This document shows, piece by piece, positions 33,875-43,001 of a stretch of 64,000 nt of DNA. Below the pieces are notes generated by a model. That model was not told the DNA's origin and searched no databases. It saw only the letters and a list, made by a program, of their open reading frames with translations. The position numbers were made by a program, and so were the translations under genes. Numbering within the stretch: position 1 is the first letter of the stretch; each line of letters begins with the position of its first letter. Source of the DNA: Chlorobiota bacterium (GTDB lineage: Bacteria > Bacteroidota > Bacteroidia > Bacteroidales > F082). Location of the stretch: positions 1 through 64,000 of the forward strand of contig JAUVKF010000007.1 in NCBI GenBank assembly GCA_030596395.1, given 5' to 3'.

Positions 33875-36800
33875 ATGAAGAGTATATATCAGGTTACGCT
33901 TGTTATATTGTTTTTAGCGATGATTTCAAGTCAATTGTATTCTGAAGAGTACAAATACGGAAATACCAAGAACAGCACAAACCTGAAAAAAACCGCTGCA
34001 GATTGTGCGCCGGCATCAGCTTTTGACTGGCTCGACATCAATAATGTAAGAGCCCGTATCAATACAGGAGGTGATATGTGGTGGGACCTTGATGGAATCT
34101 CAAGGTATTATATTCCCAAGGCCGGATCAGCCACTTCAATTTTTTCAGGCGCTTTGTGGATTGGCGGACTTGATATTAACAATCAGCTAAAACTCTGTGC
34201 ACAGCGTTTCAGGCAGGTTGGAATCGACTTTTGGACCGGTCCCCTAAAAATAGATGGTACTGCTTCTACTGACGAAGCTACATGTGCAGAGTATGACAGG
34301 TTTTTCAAAATGAACAGGTTATTGATTGATGAATTTACACAATATATCGATTTTGAGACTGGGGAATTTGAACCTGCATCGGATTATATTATACCAGGCG
34401 AAATTTTAAACTGGCCTGCACACGGTGATGTTTCATTAGGACAAAGCTATTATTTAGCTCCTTTCTACGACCTGAACGGAGATGGTGAATATGATCCCGA
34501 AAATGGTGATTTCCCATATTATGACCTTGAAAATGATCTTTGCCATACTGATATACCAACACCTGAAGAAGAGTTTGAAGGAACCGTGAAGGGGAGTATC
34601 CTGGCTGACCAGGTAATAAAAGGTGATCAAACATTATGGTGGGTATTTAACGACAAGGGGGGTGTTCACTCCGAAACCTCCGGTGCCGCCATTGGTTTGG
34701 AGATCAGAGCCCAGGCATTTGCATTTGCCACCAACGATGTGATCAATAACATGACGTTTTACAGTTATGAGATCATTAACCGTTCTACTTTTGAATTAAC
34801 GCAAACCTATTTCTGTCCCTGGATCGACACTGATTTGGGATATGCATTTGATGACTTTGTTGGCTGTGATGTACAACGTGGTTTAGGCTATTGTTACAAT
34901 GGAACTGATGTTGACGGAAGTGGTCAGGTTGAAGCTTATGGTGAACAACCTCCCGCAGTTGGGGTTGACTTTTTCCAGGGACCTTATATGGATCCTGACG
35001 GATATGATAATCCTGGCTATGGCGGAGCAGGTAATGGCCCTCGCTTTGTTGATGATCCTGGTACTCCCGATGTGGATGAAAGATGCCAGATTGTTAGTAA
35101 AAACAATGTTGTACTTGATATGCCTAAAGCTGATGGAACCATGACACAAACCAGGGTTGAGTCAGCCGGTATCAATGGTGTGAACTTTGGAAACGATATT
35201 ATTGATGACGAACGTTACGGAATGAGAAGGTTTGTTTACCATAACAATAGCGGAGGAAACCAGGGTGACCCTCGAATTGCCCCTGATTATTACAACTATT
35301 TAAAAGGAATTTGGAAAGATGGTACTCCAATGCTTTATGGAGGTACGGGACATCAATCAGGATCCGGTACTGTTGGGCCCCAATGTGATTTTATGTTTCC
35401 TATTGATACCGATCCGTGTAACTGGGGAACTCAAGGTACTCCGCCTAATGGAGGATGGAACGCAAACGGAAACTATTGGTCGGAAGAAACCGGTGATAAT
35501 GGCAGACCTAATCCGCCTGCCGACAGGCGCTTTATGCAATCAGCCGGTCCGTTTACCCTGAAACCGGGTGCAGTAAATTATATTACGGTTGGTATTCCAT
35601 GGGCAAGAGCTAAATCAGGTGGTGCATTTGCATCAGTTGATTTGCTAAGGGTTGTTGATGACAAATGCCAGGCATTGTTCGACAATTGTTTTAAAGTGAT
35701 TGACGGACCTACGGCTCCCGATCTTGTTATTACAGCATTAGACAGAAAATTAATTTTCTATATTACGAATTCTCCAAATTCGAATAATTACAAAGAACAA
35801 TACGAAGAATTTGACCCCAATATCATTCAGCCTTTACCTGGGAGTGAAACGGATCCTGACGGCCCGGTGCCAAGCGATCCATATTACAGGTTCGAGGGCT
35901 ATCAGATATTCCAGGTAGTAAGTGAAGAAGTCGGGCCTGATGAAGTTAACGATCCTGACAGGGCAAGGCTTATAGCACAATTCGATATCGACAACAGTGT
36001 CACCCAAATAGTTAATTATTATTTTAATGATGATATAGGAGCCAATGTACCGGTTGTTGAAGTAGAAGGGCAGGACAATGGAATTTCACATTCGTTTGTT
36101 ATTGAACAGGATGCTTTTGCAACAGCTGACGTCAGGCTGGTAAATAATAAACGGTACTACTATTATGCCCTGGCTTATGCATACAATAATTACCTGGATT
36201 TTGGTATGGAATATCCTAATATTGCAGGGCAAACAAAACCATATCTTTCGGGTAGAAAAAATATTGGCGACAAGACGGAAGAAGGCAAACCATATTCAGG
36301 AATGCCGCACAGAATCGTAAATGGTACTGTTATGAATTCGGAGTATGGCGACAGGCCACAGGTAACCCGAATTGCCGGACATGGTAATGGTGGACTGAAT
36401 GTTGATCTTTCAGAAAAAACAATAGATGAAATTATGTTGAAACCACCGGCTGGTCCTGATAATATTTTTGGTGGCCCTGATTATCCAATCGCTTATACCG
36501 CTGTATATAATATCAATGCAGGACCATTAAATGCCAAGGTAATAAATCCATTGGATGTAATTAGCGCAAATTATTTATGGTGGCAGGACACATTGGTTCC
36601 TGATACAATTAGGAATATAACCGGAAGGCCTGAGGTACAAGGGGATACTGTAGTCAAACAAGTTGGGTATTGGGAGATTGAAAACATAAGTACAGGAAAA
36701 ACCTGGGAAAGCGACGCAAACACTTTGTATGGGAATGAGCAGTTATTCGATGATTTAGGAATATCCGTTAACGTTGAACAACCGTTTTATCCGGGGCCAA

Positions 36801-38359
36801 TTGCGTATGGCAAGATAAATGCTGATAATACACTCAAAACCACTTACGATATTTTTGCACCTAATAATGGGTTAATCGAGGCAACAATCCAATATGCCGA
36901 CAGTTCGCATCAATGGTTAAGTGGTATTGAAGATATTGATGTTCCGGGTGATCCGCTTGACTGGATCAGGTCTGGTTCACACAAAGAAGATGCCAATACC
37001 GGTACTATTGCCAACAACGATTGGAATACGAATTCATCCCCTCCAAAACCCTGGGATCCTGGCGAGGTATATGAAAAAATTCTGAATGGAACATGGGCAC
37101 CTTACTGTTTAACGGCATACAGTGGAATAGATGATATGAATATTGGTGAATCGGTAAATCAAAGCAGTGTTGGCCCGGCAATAAGCAGTATTTCAAAAAA
37201 TAGATCACCTCTAAAAGATATAGCAAGTGTAGATATCGTTTTTACCAATGATAAAACTTTGTGGACACGTAGCCCGGTTATAGAGATGAGCTATGATGCC
37301 GTCCTGGCTGAGGGTAACGCTAACAAGTTCGGATTACGGGCCGCACCTTCGGTTGATAAAGATGGAAATCCTGCAACAATAGGTGATGAGCCCAGTGATA
37401 ATGAAAATGACCCAAATTATATCAGTGACTATGGAATGGGCTGGTTTCCGGGTTATGCCATAAATATTGAAACCGGAGAGCGGTTGAATATCATGTTTGG
37501 TGAGGATTCGTACCTGGTGGCCCAAAATGGCCGGGATATGTTGTTTAATCCTCCTAAAAGAACTTTCATCCCAGGCTTTACTGACCCCGAACTTGTTCAA
37601 AAATTTGATCCTAATATTTTCAGCGGTACTTTTTTTAACCAGACTCCGGTATTTGGCGGTAAACATTATGTCTACATTATGGCGCATACCACTAAAAGGG
37701 AGAGTCAGCTTGGCGTTGATTTTAATATGCCTGCTTACGATGCAGGGAGATATGCCGTAAGTGTTTTAGATACAATTTACAAATCTGTTTACGTATCAAC
37801 AGTAAATCAGTTCTATGGAACAGTGATGTACTTAGGTATGCCAATGGGTGTGGAAGGTCAGGAGTGGTTGGATAATGAAGTTAAAATCCGGATCAGGGTG
37901 GCCAAACCTTACGAACGAGGATATGCAGCAGTTCCGCTGGATACAGTTTATCCTGGTATGAATATAAACAACTACTACCCAATGTATGAATTCTCAATGG
38001 AAGGGCTCGAAGTTGAAAAAGATAATCCAACAAAATTGGTCAATGATCTGGAAGAAATTAGAGTGGTACCTAATCCTTATTATGCTTATTCCTCCTATGA
38101 AAGAAATTCCCTGGATAATCGTGTGAGGTTAACCAATTTGCCTGAAGAATGCACAATTACAATTTATGATGTAAGTGGTATCAAGATCAGGCAATTCACA
38201 AAAGCCTCACCTGAAACAACACTGGATTGGGATTTGAAAAACTTTGCTAATGTCCCAATTTCCGGGGGTGTTTATTATTTGCATGTTACTTCGTCAGCCG
38301 GAGAAAAAGTGCTTAAATTCTTCTGTACAACGAGAGTACCTGATATGAATACTTTCTAG
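33875..38359 (+). CDS. Giant secreted surface protein with T9SS-like C-terminal domain and variant tail
   Basis: This protein of about 1494 residues uses the ATG that gives MKSIYQVTLVILFLAMISS, a good signal peptide; an upstream ATG at 33836 would add 13 residues. No enzymatic domain is recognised in the body, which is Asp/Gly/Pro-rich with many aromatic residues. The C-terminal ~90 residues follow the type A sorting layout (VVPNPYYAYSSYE, ITIYDVSGIKIRQF, SGGVYYLHVTS). It then continues past the usual end into a tail with TTRVPDMNTF. It lies between a TonB receptor and a PorV-like protein in one operon, which suggests a dedicated surface complex. Function is unknown. Confidence 0.8.
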   Translation: MKSIYQVTLVILFLAMISSQLYSEEYKYGNTKNSTNLKKTAADCAPASAFDWLDINNVRARINTGGDMWWDLDGISRYYIPKAGSATSIFSGALWIGGLDINNQLKLCAQRFRQVGIDFWTGPLKIDGTASTDEATCAEYDRFFKMNRLLIDEFTQYIDFETGEFEPASDYIIPGEILNWPAHGDVSLGQSYYLAPFYDLNGDGEYDPENGDFPYYDLENDLCHTDIPTPEEEFEGTVKGSILADQVIKGDQTLWWVFNDKGGVHSETSGAAIGLEIRAQAFAFATNDVINNMTFYSYEIINRSTFELTQTYFCPWIDTDLGYAFDDFVGCDVQRGLGYCYNGTDVDGSGQVEAYGEQPPAVGVDFFQGPYMDPDGYDNPGYGGAGNGPRFVDDPGTPDVDERCQIVSKNNVVLDMPKADGTMTQTRVESAGINGVNFGNDIIDDERYGMRRFVYHNNSGGNQGDPRIAPDYYNYLKGIWKDGTPMLYGGTGHQSGSGTVGPQCDFMFPIDTDPCNWGTQGTPPNGGWNANGNYWSEETGDNGRPNPPADRRFMQSAGPFTLKPGAVNYITVGIPWARAKSGGAFASVDLLRVVDDKCQALFDNCFKVIDGPTAPDLVITALDRKLIFYITNSPNSNNYKEQYEEFDPNIIQPLPGSETDPDGPVPSDPYYRFEGYQIFQVVSEEVGPDEVNDPDRARLIAQFDIDNSVTQIVNYYFNDDIGANVPVVEVEGQDNGISHSFVIEQDAFATADVRLVNNKRYYYYALAYAYNNYLDFGMEYPNIAGQTKPYLSGRKNIGDKTEEGKPYSGMPHRIVNGTVMNSEYGDRPQVTRIAGHGNGGLNVDLSEKTIDEIMLKPPAGPDNIFGGPDYPIAYTAVYNINAGPLNAKVINPLDVISANYLWWQDTLVPDTIRNITGRPEVQGDTVVKQVGYWEIENISTGKTWESDANTLYGNEQLFDDLGISVNVEQPFYPGPIAYGKINADNTLKTTYDIFAPNNGLIEATIQYADSSHQWLSGIEDIDVPGDPLDWIRSGSHKEDANTGTIANNDWNTNSSPPKPWDPGEVYEKILNGTWAPYCLTAYSGIDDMNIGESVNQSSVGPAISSISKNRSPLKDIASVDIVFTNDKTLWTRSPVIEMSYDAVLAEGNANKFGLRAAPSVDKDGNPATIGDEPSDNENDPNYISDYGMGWFPGYAINIETGERLNIMFGEDSYLVAQNGRDMLFNPPKRTFIPGFTDPELVQKFDPNIFSGTFFNQTPVFGGKHYVYIMAHTTKRESQLGVDFNMPAYDAGRYAVSVLDTIYKSVYVSTVNQFYGTVMYLGMPMGVEGQEWLDNEVKIRIRVAKPYERGYAAVPLDTVYPGMNINNYYPMYEFSMEGLEVEKDNPTKLVNDLEEIRVVPNPYYAYSSYERNSLDNRVRLTNLPEECTITIYDVSGIKIRQFTKASPETTLDWDLKNFANVPISGGVYYLHVTSSAGEKVLKFFCTTRVPDMNTF

Positions 38360-38409
38360 TAGGTAGAATGAATAAGAAAAGTAGAATTATAGAAACAAAA
38401 ATATAGAGC

Positions 38410-39477
38410 ATGAAATCTTTTTACAAATTTCTGGTGGTAATGTTGACAGTAGCCTTTCTGCTTCCGTCCGGTTTTTCTGTATTTGCAGGGAATAAGGACA
38501 GATCGGGCCAGGCAGGAGCGTCAGAGTTATTGATTAATCCATGGCCAAGAAGCAGTGGATGGGGTAGTGTTAACATGGCAAAAGTTAAAGGAGTTGAAGC
38601 CATGTGGGGCAATATTGCAGGTGCTGCTTTTACACAAGGAACCCAAATTCAGTTTGCCTATACCGACTGGTTAAGAGGCACAGGAACCAGCCTGATCGCA
38701 TTTGGTCTTTCCCAAAAAATAGGAGATGCCGGCGCCCTGGGTATTCAGGTTGTATCGATGAACTTTGGTGAAATTGAGATTACTACTACTGATAGCCCTG
38801 ATGGTGGGGTTGGTGTTTATAAACCCAATTTAATGAATATTGCCCTGACTTATTCAAAAGCTTTTTCGAACAGTATTTATGCCGGACTGGTTGTTAAATT
38901 AATTTCAGAATCAATATCAGATGTAAATGCATTTGGAATTGCAATTGATGCAGGTATTCAATATGTTACGGGTGAAAATGAGCAGATTGCATTTGGTATA
39001 GCCTTGAAAAATATAGGGCCTAAAATGAACTTTTCCGGTGATGGTTTATCATTGCGGTCATTAATTCCGGGCCAGGACAACCTGTTTACCATGGATCAAC
39101 GTTCGATGCCTTTTGAACTTCCTGCGCAGTTGAATATTGGTGCCGCTTACGATTTCCTGATGCCTGCTGATAACAGGATTACACTCGCTGCCAATTTTAC
39201 TTCCAATTCATTTACGAAAGATCAAATCGGCCTGGGATTGGAATATAGTTTCAAAGATATTCTCATGATTCGTGGCTCTTATACATATGAAAACGGTATG
39301 TGGGAAGATATAACCACTTCCGATAAAACAAATGTCAATAATGGAATAAGTGCCGGAATTAGCCTTGCCCTGCCACTAAATAAGGAAAAAGGCACTTTTA
39401 TTGGCATTGATTATGCTTTCAGGGAAACGGTTTCATTTAATCATAACCACACGCTGGGAATATTATTTAATTTCTAA
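38410..39477 (+). CDS. PorV/PorQ family outer-membrane beta-barrel protein
   Basis: This 355-residue protein has a signal peptide (about 1-26, ending SVFAG) and an outer-membrane barrel of FadL/PorV type. The N-terminus has SGQAGASELLINPWPRSSG and GVEAMWGNIAGAAF, like the conserved plug of PorV. The C-terminus ends TLGILFNF. PorV binds T9SS substrates after export and delivers them to the sortase; paralogues can be dedicated to single clients. Here it directly follows the giant secreted protein with a T9SS-like tail, so it is a candidate dedicated shuttle or anchor for it. A terminator lies 42 bases downstream. Confidence 0.85.
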   Translation: MKSFYKFLVVMLTVAFLLPSGFSVFAGNKDRSGQAGASELLINPWPRSSGWGSVNMAKVKGVEAMWGNIAGAAFTQGTQIQFAYTDWLRGTGTSLIAFGLSQKIGDAGALGIQVVSMNFGEIEITTTDSPDGGVGVYKPNLMNIALTYSKAFSNSIYAGLVVKLISESISDVNAFGIAIDAGIQYVTGENEQIAFGIALKNIGPKMNFSGDGLSLRSLIPGQDNLFTMDQRSMPFELPAQLNIGAAYDFLMPADNRITLAANFTSNSFTKDQIGLGLEYSFKDILMIRGSYTYENGMWEDITTSDKTNVNNGISAGISLALPLNKEKGTFIGIDYAFRETVSFNHNHTLGILFNF

Positions 39478-39519
39478 AGACAGTATTTCTGCAAATCTTA
39501 TTATTTTTGCAGCCTGAAG

Positions 39520-39547
39520 GACCCTTAATTCAATTAAGGGTCTTTTT
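39520..39547 (+). terminator. Rho-independent terminator of the receptor operon
   Basis: Stem GACCCTTAA / TTAAGGGTC with loop TTCAA is followed by TTTTTATC. It lies 42 bases after the PorV-like gene and 33 before greA, so it separates the two transcription units. Confidence 0.8.
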
Positions 39548-39579
39548 ATCTTATTATTAGCACAATAAAGTTCAACATT

Positions 39580-40053
39580 ATGTCTGAATCAAAGTACTAC
39601 ACAGAGGAAGGATTAAAACATTTACAGGAAGAAGTGAGTCAACTCATCTCTGTTGAACGGCCAAAAATATCACAGCAAATTGCAGAGGCCAGAGACAAGG
39701 GTGATCTGTCGGAAAATGCTGAATATGATGCTGCCAAAGAAGCCCAGGGCTTGCTTGAATTGAGAATTTCAAAACTTCAGACAAAAATCGCCAATGCCAG
39801 GATTATTGATGAATCAAAAATGGACAGCTCTAAAGTTTATCTGTTATGCAATGTAACAGTTAAAAACCTGAAAAACGGGGCAATAATGAAATACGCAATT
39901 GTTCCTGAGGAAGAGTCGGATTTAAAGCAAGCCAGAATTTCAGTTGAATCCCCCATTGCAAAAGGCTTACTGGGTAAAGAAGTTGGCGACAAGGTTGAAA
40001 TTAAAGTACCTGCAGGAACAGTCCCATTTGAAATCATAAACATCTCACGCTAG
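39580..40053 (+). CDS. greA: Transcription elongation factor GreA
   Basis: This 157-residue cytoplasmic protein has the N-terminal coiled-coil with the acidic tip (ARDKGDLSENAEYDAAKEAQ, about 37-56), which enters the RNA polymerase secondary channel to trigger cleavage of backtracked RNA. The C-terminal globular domain is FKBP-like and ends with SPIAKGLLGKEVGDKVEIK. Length and motifs are standard for GreA. It is a monocistronic-looking gene after a terminator and is followed 111 bases later by a HIT gene. Confidence 0.95.
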   Translation: MSESKYYTEEGLKHLQEEVSQLISVERPKISQQIAEARDKGDLSENAEYDAAKEAQGLLELRISKLQTKIANARIIDESKMDSSKVYLLCNVTVKNLKNGAIMKYAIVPEEESDLKQARISVESPIAKGLLGKEVGDKVEIKVPAGTVPFEIINISR

Positions 40054-40094
40054 TTTTTTCTTGTTTTCACAACGAATTCACTTTTACATCCACC

Positions 40095-40112
40095 GTTGGT
40101 GGCTTCACCAAC
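40095..40112 (+). terminator. Possible weak terminator after greA
   Basis: Seven-base stem GTTGGTG / CACCAAC with loop GCTT lies 42 bases after greA. The following run is not T-rich for 12 bases, so termination here is uncertain. Confidence 0.35.
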
Positions 40113-40133
40113 CTGAGAAAGTGTTTTATTTTG

Positions 40134-40141
40134 TAATTTTG
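40134..40141 (+). promoter_or_regulatory. Candidate Bacteroidota -7 box for the HIT gene
   Basis: TAATTTTG matches TAnnTTTG and ends 23 bases before the ATG at 40165. The TTTG partner was not seen at the expected spacing. Confidence 0.4.
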
Positions 40142-40164
40142 GAATAAACCAATATTCCTGAAAC

Positions 40165-40566
40165 ATGGCTTCTATATTTACCCGCATTGTTAATGGTGAA
40201 ATACCCTCTTATAAAATAGCCGAATCAAATGAGTGTTATGCTTTTCTGGATATTAATCCACTGGCAAAAGGACACACGCTGGTTATACCTAAAAAAGAGG
40301 TTGACTATATGCTGGATGTTGATGATGAACTTTATAAAACACTTTTCTCATTCGCGAAACAGGTAGGGCATGCAATCGAATCTGTTGTAGATTGTAAGCG
40401 AATAGGTATGATCGTTTTCGGACTGGATGTACCCCATGCACACATTCATTTAATTCCGATTAATAAGGCCAGCGATATGAGTTTTTCAAGTCCTAAACTG
40501 TCATTTAGTAACAAAGAATTTATTGAAATTGCAAGTACAATCAGGAAAGCCTTTGAAGATCAATAA
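40165..40566 (+). CDS. HIT family (histidine triad) nucleotide hydrolase/transferase
   Basis: This 133-residue protein has the family start IFTRIVNGEIPSYKI, the LVIPKKEVDYMLD strand and the histidine triad HAHIHLIPI (about 92-100). HIT proteins hydrolyse AMP-linked substrates such as adenosine phosphoramidates; the exact substrate is unknown. It ends seven bases inside the 3' end of the convergent amidophosphoribosyltransferase-like gene, so the two stop codons overlap tail to tail. Confidence 0.93.
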   Translation: MASIFTRIVNGEIPSYKIAESNECYAFLDINPLAKGHTLVIPKKEVDYMLDVDDELYKTLFSFAKQVGHAIESVVDCKRIGMIVFGLDVPHAHIHLIPINKASDMSFSSPKLSFSNKEFIEIASTIRKAFEDQ

Positions 40567-42461
40567 GCCCTGGTATTTTTCCCTTCAATATAATTGATAA
40601 ATGATTGATTAACCACCTTGTTCCCTCCGGGAGTGGGGTAGTCGCCGGTAAAGTACCAGTCACCGGTATGATGAGGTATTGCTGCATGTAAATCTTCGAT
40701 AGTCTGATAAATAATTTTAACTTCAGCGTTGATATCAAAAGCAGTAACCAGTTCAGCAATTTTATTTGAGATCTGGATAGCAGAAAAAGGCTTATATATT
40801 TCTTTTACGTAATTAATGATCTCCTCTTTTGGCAGGTTTTCCTGTTCTTTCGACTTTCGGTAAACCTCATTGATAATATGTTCCTGCTGCGTTTCTTTTA
40901 ATAATGCTATAGCTGCCTTAAACGCAACAAAATCATTCAGTTTTGCCATATCAATACCATAACAATCCGGATACCTGATCTGCGGTGCCGATGATCCAAC
41001 AATTATTTTAGTTGGGCCAAGACGGTCAAGCATCCTGATAATACTTTGCCGCAGTGTGGTTCCGCGAACAATTGAGTCGTCAATTACAACAAGTGTATCT
41101 ATCCCTCTTCGAATTATGCCATAAGTGACGTCATATACGTGGGCAACCAGATCGTCTCTCTGTGTATCGGAAGTAATAAAAGTGCGTAGTTTCACATCCT
41201 TAACGGCAATTGATTCTACCCGGGGTTTTATTGAGAACATTTTCTCAAGTTTCTTTTTTGTTATGGTTGATTTAGCTTTGATGATAACTTCAGCCATTTG
41301 ATTTGAGGTAAACTCACTGATCCTGTCTACAAGTCCCTGAAATGCAACGGAAGCAGTATTTGGAATGTAAGAGAAAACGGTATTTTCAATGTCATAATCG
41401 ATTTCTTCAAGTATTGCCTTACTGAGTGAACTACCCAGTTTTTTACGCTCTATATAGATGTCTTTATCGGTACCGCGCGAAAAATAAATTCGTTCAAAAG
41501 AGCAGGATTTTTTTGGGAGGGGATCTGTAAAACGGTCAATGTTTACATCACCATTTTTTTTAACGATCATAGCATGGCCCGGTTCCAGTTCCTTTACTTC
41601 GTCATATTGCAAATTCAGCGTAGTTTGAATTACCGGCCGTTCTGATGCTGCAACAACAATCTCTTCATCATGATAATAAAAGGCAGGCCTGATGCCTACC
41701 GGGTCGCGCATCACAAAAGCATCGCCATGTCCTAATAATCCACCAATCACATACCCGCCATCCCATCTTTTTGCCGATTCATTTAAGATTTTTAATACAT
41801 CAAGTTCATGAATAATATGCCGCGTTGTTTCAAGCTTTGAAAAACCTTTTTCCTTAAAAGACTGGTAAATCTTTTCGTTTTCTTCATCCAGGAAATGTCC
41901 GATTTTTTCGAGTACAGTTACCGTGTCTGAAGTTTCAACCGGATATTGCCCAAGGTCAACCAATGTTTGGAAAAGCTCTGTATTGTTAGTCATGTTGAAA
42001 TTACCGGCAAGAACAATGCTTTTCGTTTTCCAGTTGTTAGACCTGATCATGGGGTGAAGGTTCGACAGACTGTTGCCTCCAAAAGTACCGTACCTTAGAT
42101 GGCCAAGAAATAGTTCACCGGTAAAATCAGCATGTGTTTTTAACCAATTTACATCGTGAATTCTATTTTCGTTGTCGTTTACAACATCTTGGATGCCTTC
42201 GTATGCTTTATTAAACAAATCTTCAATTGGTGAGTTTGCATTTGACCTGATTCGGCTGATATACCTGTTTCCCGGCGGTAAATCAAATTTAACCTCAGCA
42301 ATACCAGCACCATCCTGTCCGCGGTTGTGCTGTTTTTGAAGCAATAAATGTAACTTTTGAAGGCCGTACAGGGAAGTTCCGTATTTGGCAAGATAATATT
42401 CAAGAGGCTTTAAAAGCCTGATCAATGCAATCCCACATTCATGATTTACTTTGTCGCTCAT
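40560..42461 (-). CDS. Amidophosphoribosyltransferase-like class II glutamine amidotransferase
   Basis: This protein of about 633 residues has an N-terminal Ntn-type glutaminase domain (NHECGIALIR, with Cys9 the candidate nucleophile, and NRGQDGAGI). A C-terminal phosphoribosyltransferase domain has the PRPP loop VVIDDSIVRGTTLRQS. Canonical PurF is about 470-510 residues with Cys directly after the initiator Met. This one is longer and carries an eight-residue leader, which resembles the larger second PurF-like enzyme of Bacteroidota. The start was placed at ATG 42461 because the extension to 42539 is not conserved-looking. It may make phosphoribosylamine or a related product; no other purine gene is nearby. 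Confidence 0.82.
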   Translation of the reverse strand: MSDKVNHECGIALIRLLKPLEYYLAKYGTSLYGLQKLHLLLQKQHNRGQDGAGIAEVKFDLPPGNRYISRIRSNANSPIEDLFNKAYEGIQDVVNDNENRIHDVNWLKTHADFTGELFLGHLRYGTFGGNSLSNLHPMIRSNNWKTKSIVLAGNFNMTNNTELFQTLVDLGQYPVETSDTVTVLEKIGHFLDEENEKIYQSFKEKGFSKLETTRHIIHELDVLKILNESAKRWDGGYVIGGLLGHGDAFVMRDPVGIRPAFYYHDEEIVVAASERPVIQTTLNLQYDEVKELEPGHAMIVKKNGDVNIDRFTDPLPKKSCSFERIYFSRGTDKDIYIERKKLGSSLSKAILEEIDYDIENTVFSYIPNTASVAFQGLVDRISEFTSNQMAEVIIKAKSTITKKKLEKMFSIKPRVESIAVKDVKLRTFITSDTQRDDLVAHVYDVTYGIIRRGIDTLVVIDDSIVRGTTLRQSIIRMLDRLGPTKIIVGSSAPQIRYPDCYGIDMAKLNDFVAFKAAIALLKETQQEHIINEVYRKSKEQENLPKEEIINYVKEIYKPFSAIQISNKIAELVTAFDINAEVKIIYQTIEDLHAAIPHHTGDWYFTGDYPTPGGNKVVNQSFINYIEGKNTRAY

Positions 42462-42478
42462 TGAACTTTCAGAATGTT

Positions 42479-42509
42479 TATTTTTGTTCGCGATACCCAC
42501 GCAAAAGTA
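42479..42509. promoter_or_regulatory. Back-to-back divergent -7 boxes
   Basis: TATTTTTG at 42479-42486 on the plus strand would serve the GNAT gene. TACTTTTG at 42502-42509 on the minus strand would serve the amidophosphoribosyltransferase-like gene. Both match TAnnTTTG. Their predicted transcripts start within about ten bases of each other and cross, so the two promoters could interfere with one another. The -33 boxes are weak for both. Confidence 0.4.
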
Positions 42510-42517
42510 TAAAAAAG

Positions 42518-42973
42518 ATGTTTCGTATCCGACTTGCAAATGAAGAGGATCATCAGGTAATTACATATTTTCAAACCCGAATGGCAAATGAAACCGAAGG
42601 GCTTGATCTTGACAGGGATATCTTGACAAACGGTGTCCTTGCTGTTTTCAGGGATTCGCAAAAAGGAAAATATCTTGTTGTTGAAGACGAAGGAAAAATA
42701 ATTGCCTCCATGTTGATCACTTATGAGTGGAGCGACTGGCGAAACCAGCATATATTCTGGCTGCAATCAGTATTTGTTTTACCCGAATATCGTAGAAAAC
42801 AAGTATTCAGCCTGATGTTTGAGCATGTGAAAAAACTGGTAAATGATGATGACAACATAGCTGGAATTCGTTTGTATGTTGATAGCACCAATGCGCATGC
42901 ATTAAAAGTGTACGAAGCTGTTGGCATGGATGGTGAACATTACAATACTTTTGAGTGGATGAAAAATGATTAA
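42518..42973 (+). CDS. GNAT family N-acetyltransferase
   Basis: This protein of 151 residues starts at MFRIRLANEEDHQV. An upstream frame extension to 42425 overlaps the divergent promoter and the neighbouring gene, so it is rejected. The acetyl-CoA-binding strand and loop are VFVLPEYRRKQVFSLMFEHV, which is split as the usual V-x-P-x-x-R-x-x-G/A-like motif with Gln in place of Gly. The C-terminal half has NAHALKVYEAVGM, another family landmark. Substrate is unknown. Confidence 0.9.
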   Translation: MFRIRLANEEDHQVITYFQTRMANETEGLDLDRDILTNGVLAVFRDSQKGKYLVVEDEGKIIASMLITYEWSDWRNQHIFWLQSVFVLPEYRRKQVFSLMFEHVKKLVNDDDNIAGIRLYVDSTNAHALKVYEAVGMDGEHYNTFEWMKND

Positions 42974-43001
42974 TTTATTTTGAAATATAATTTGTGTAAA
43001 T

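Noticed and set aside
39502..39509. TATTTTTG as a greA promoter
   Set aside because: A transcript from this box would run straight into the terminator hairpin at 39520-39547, so it is unlikely to drive greA.
42425..42517. Longer start for the GNAT gene
   Set aside because: It overlaps the divergent neighbour's start, and the protein family begins at the MFRIRLA methionine.
42462..42539. Longer start for the amidophosphoribosyltransferase-like gene
   Set aside because: The extra 26 residues would run through the divergent promoter region and push the catalytic Cys further from the N-terminus.
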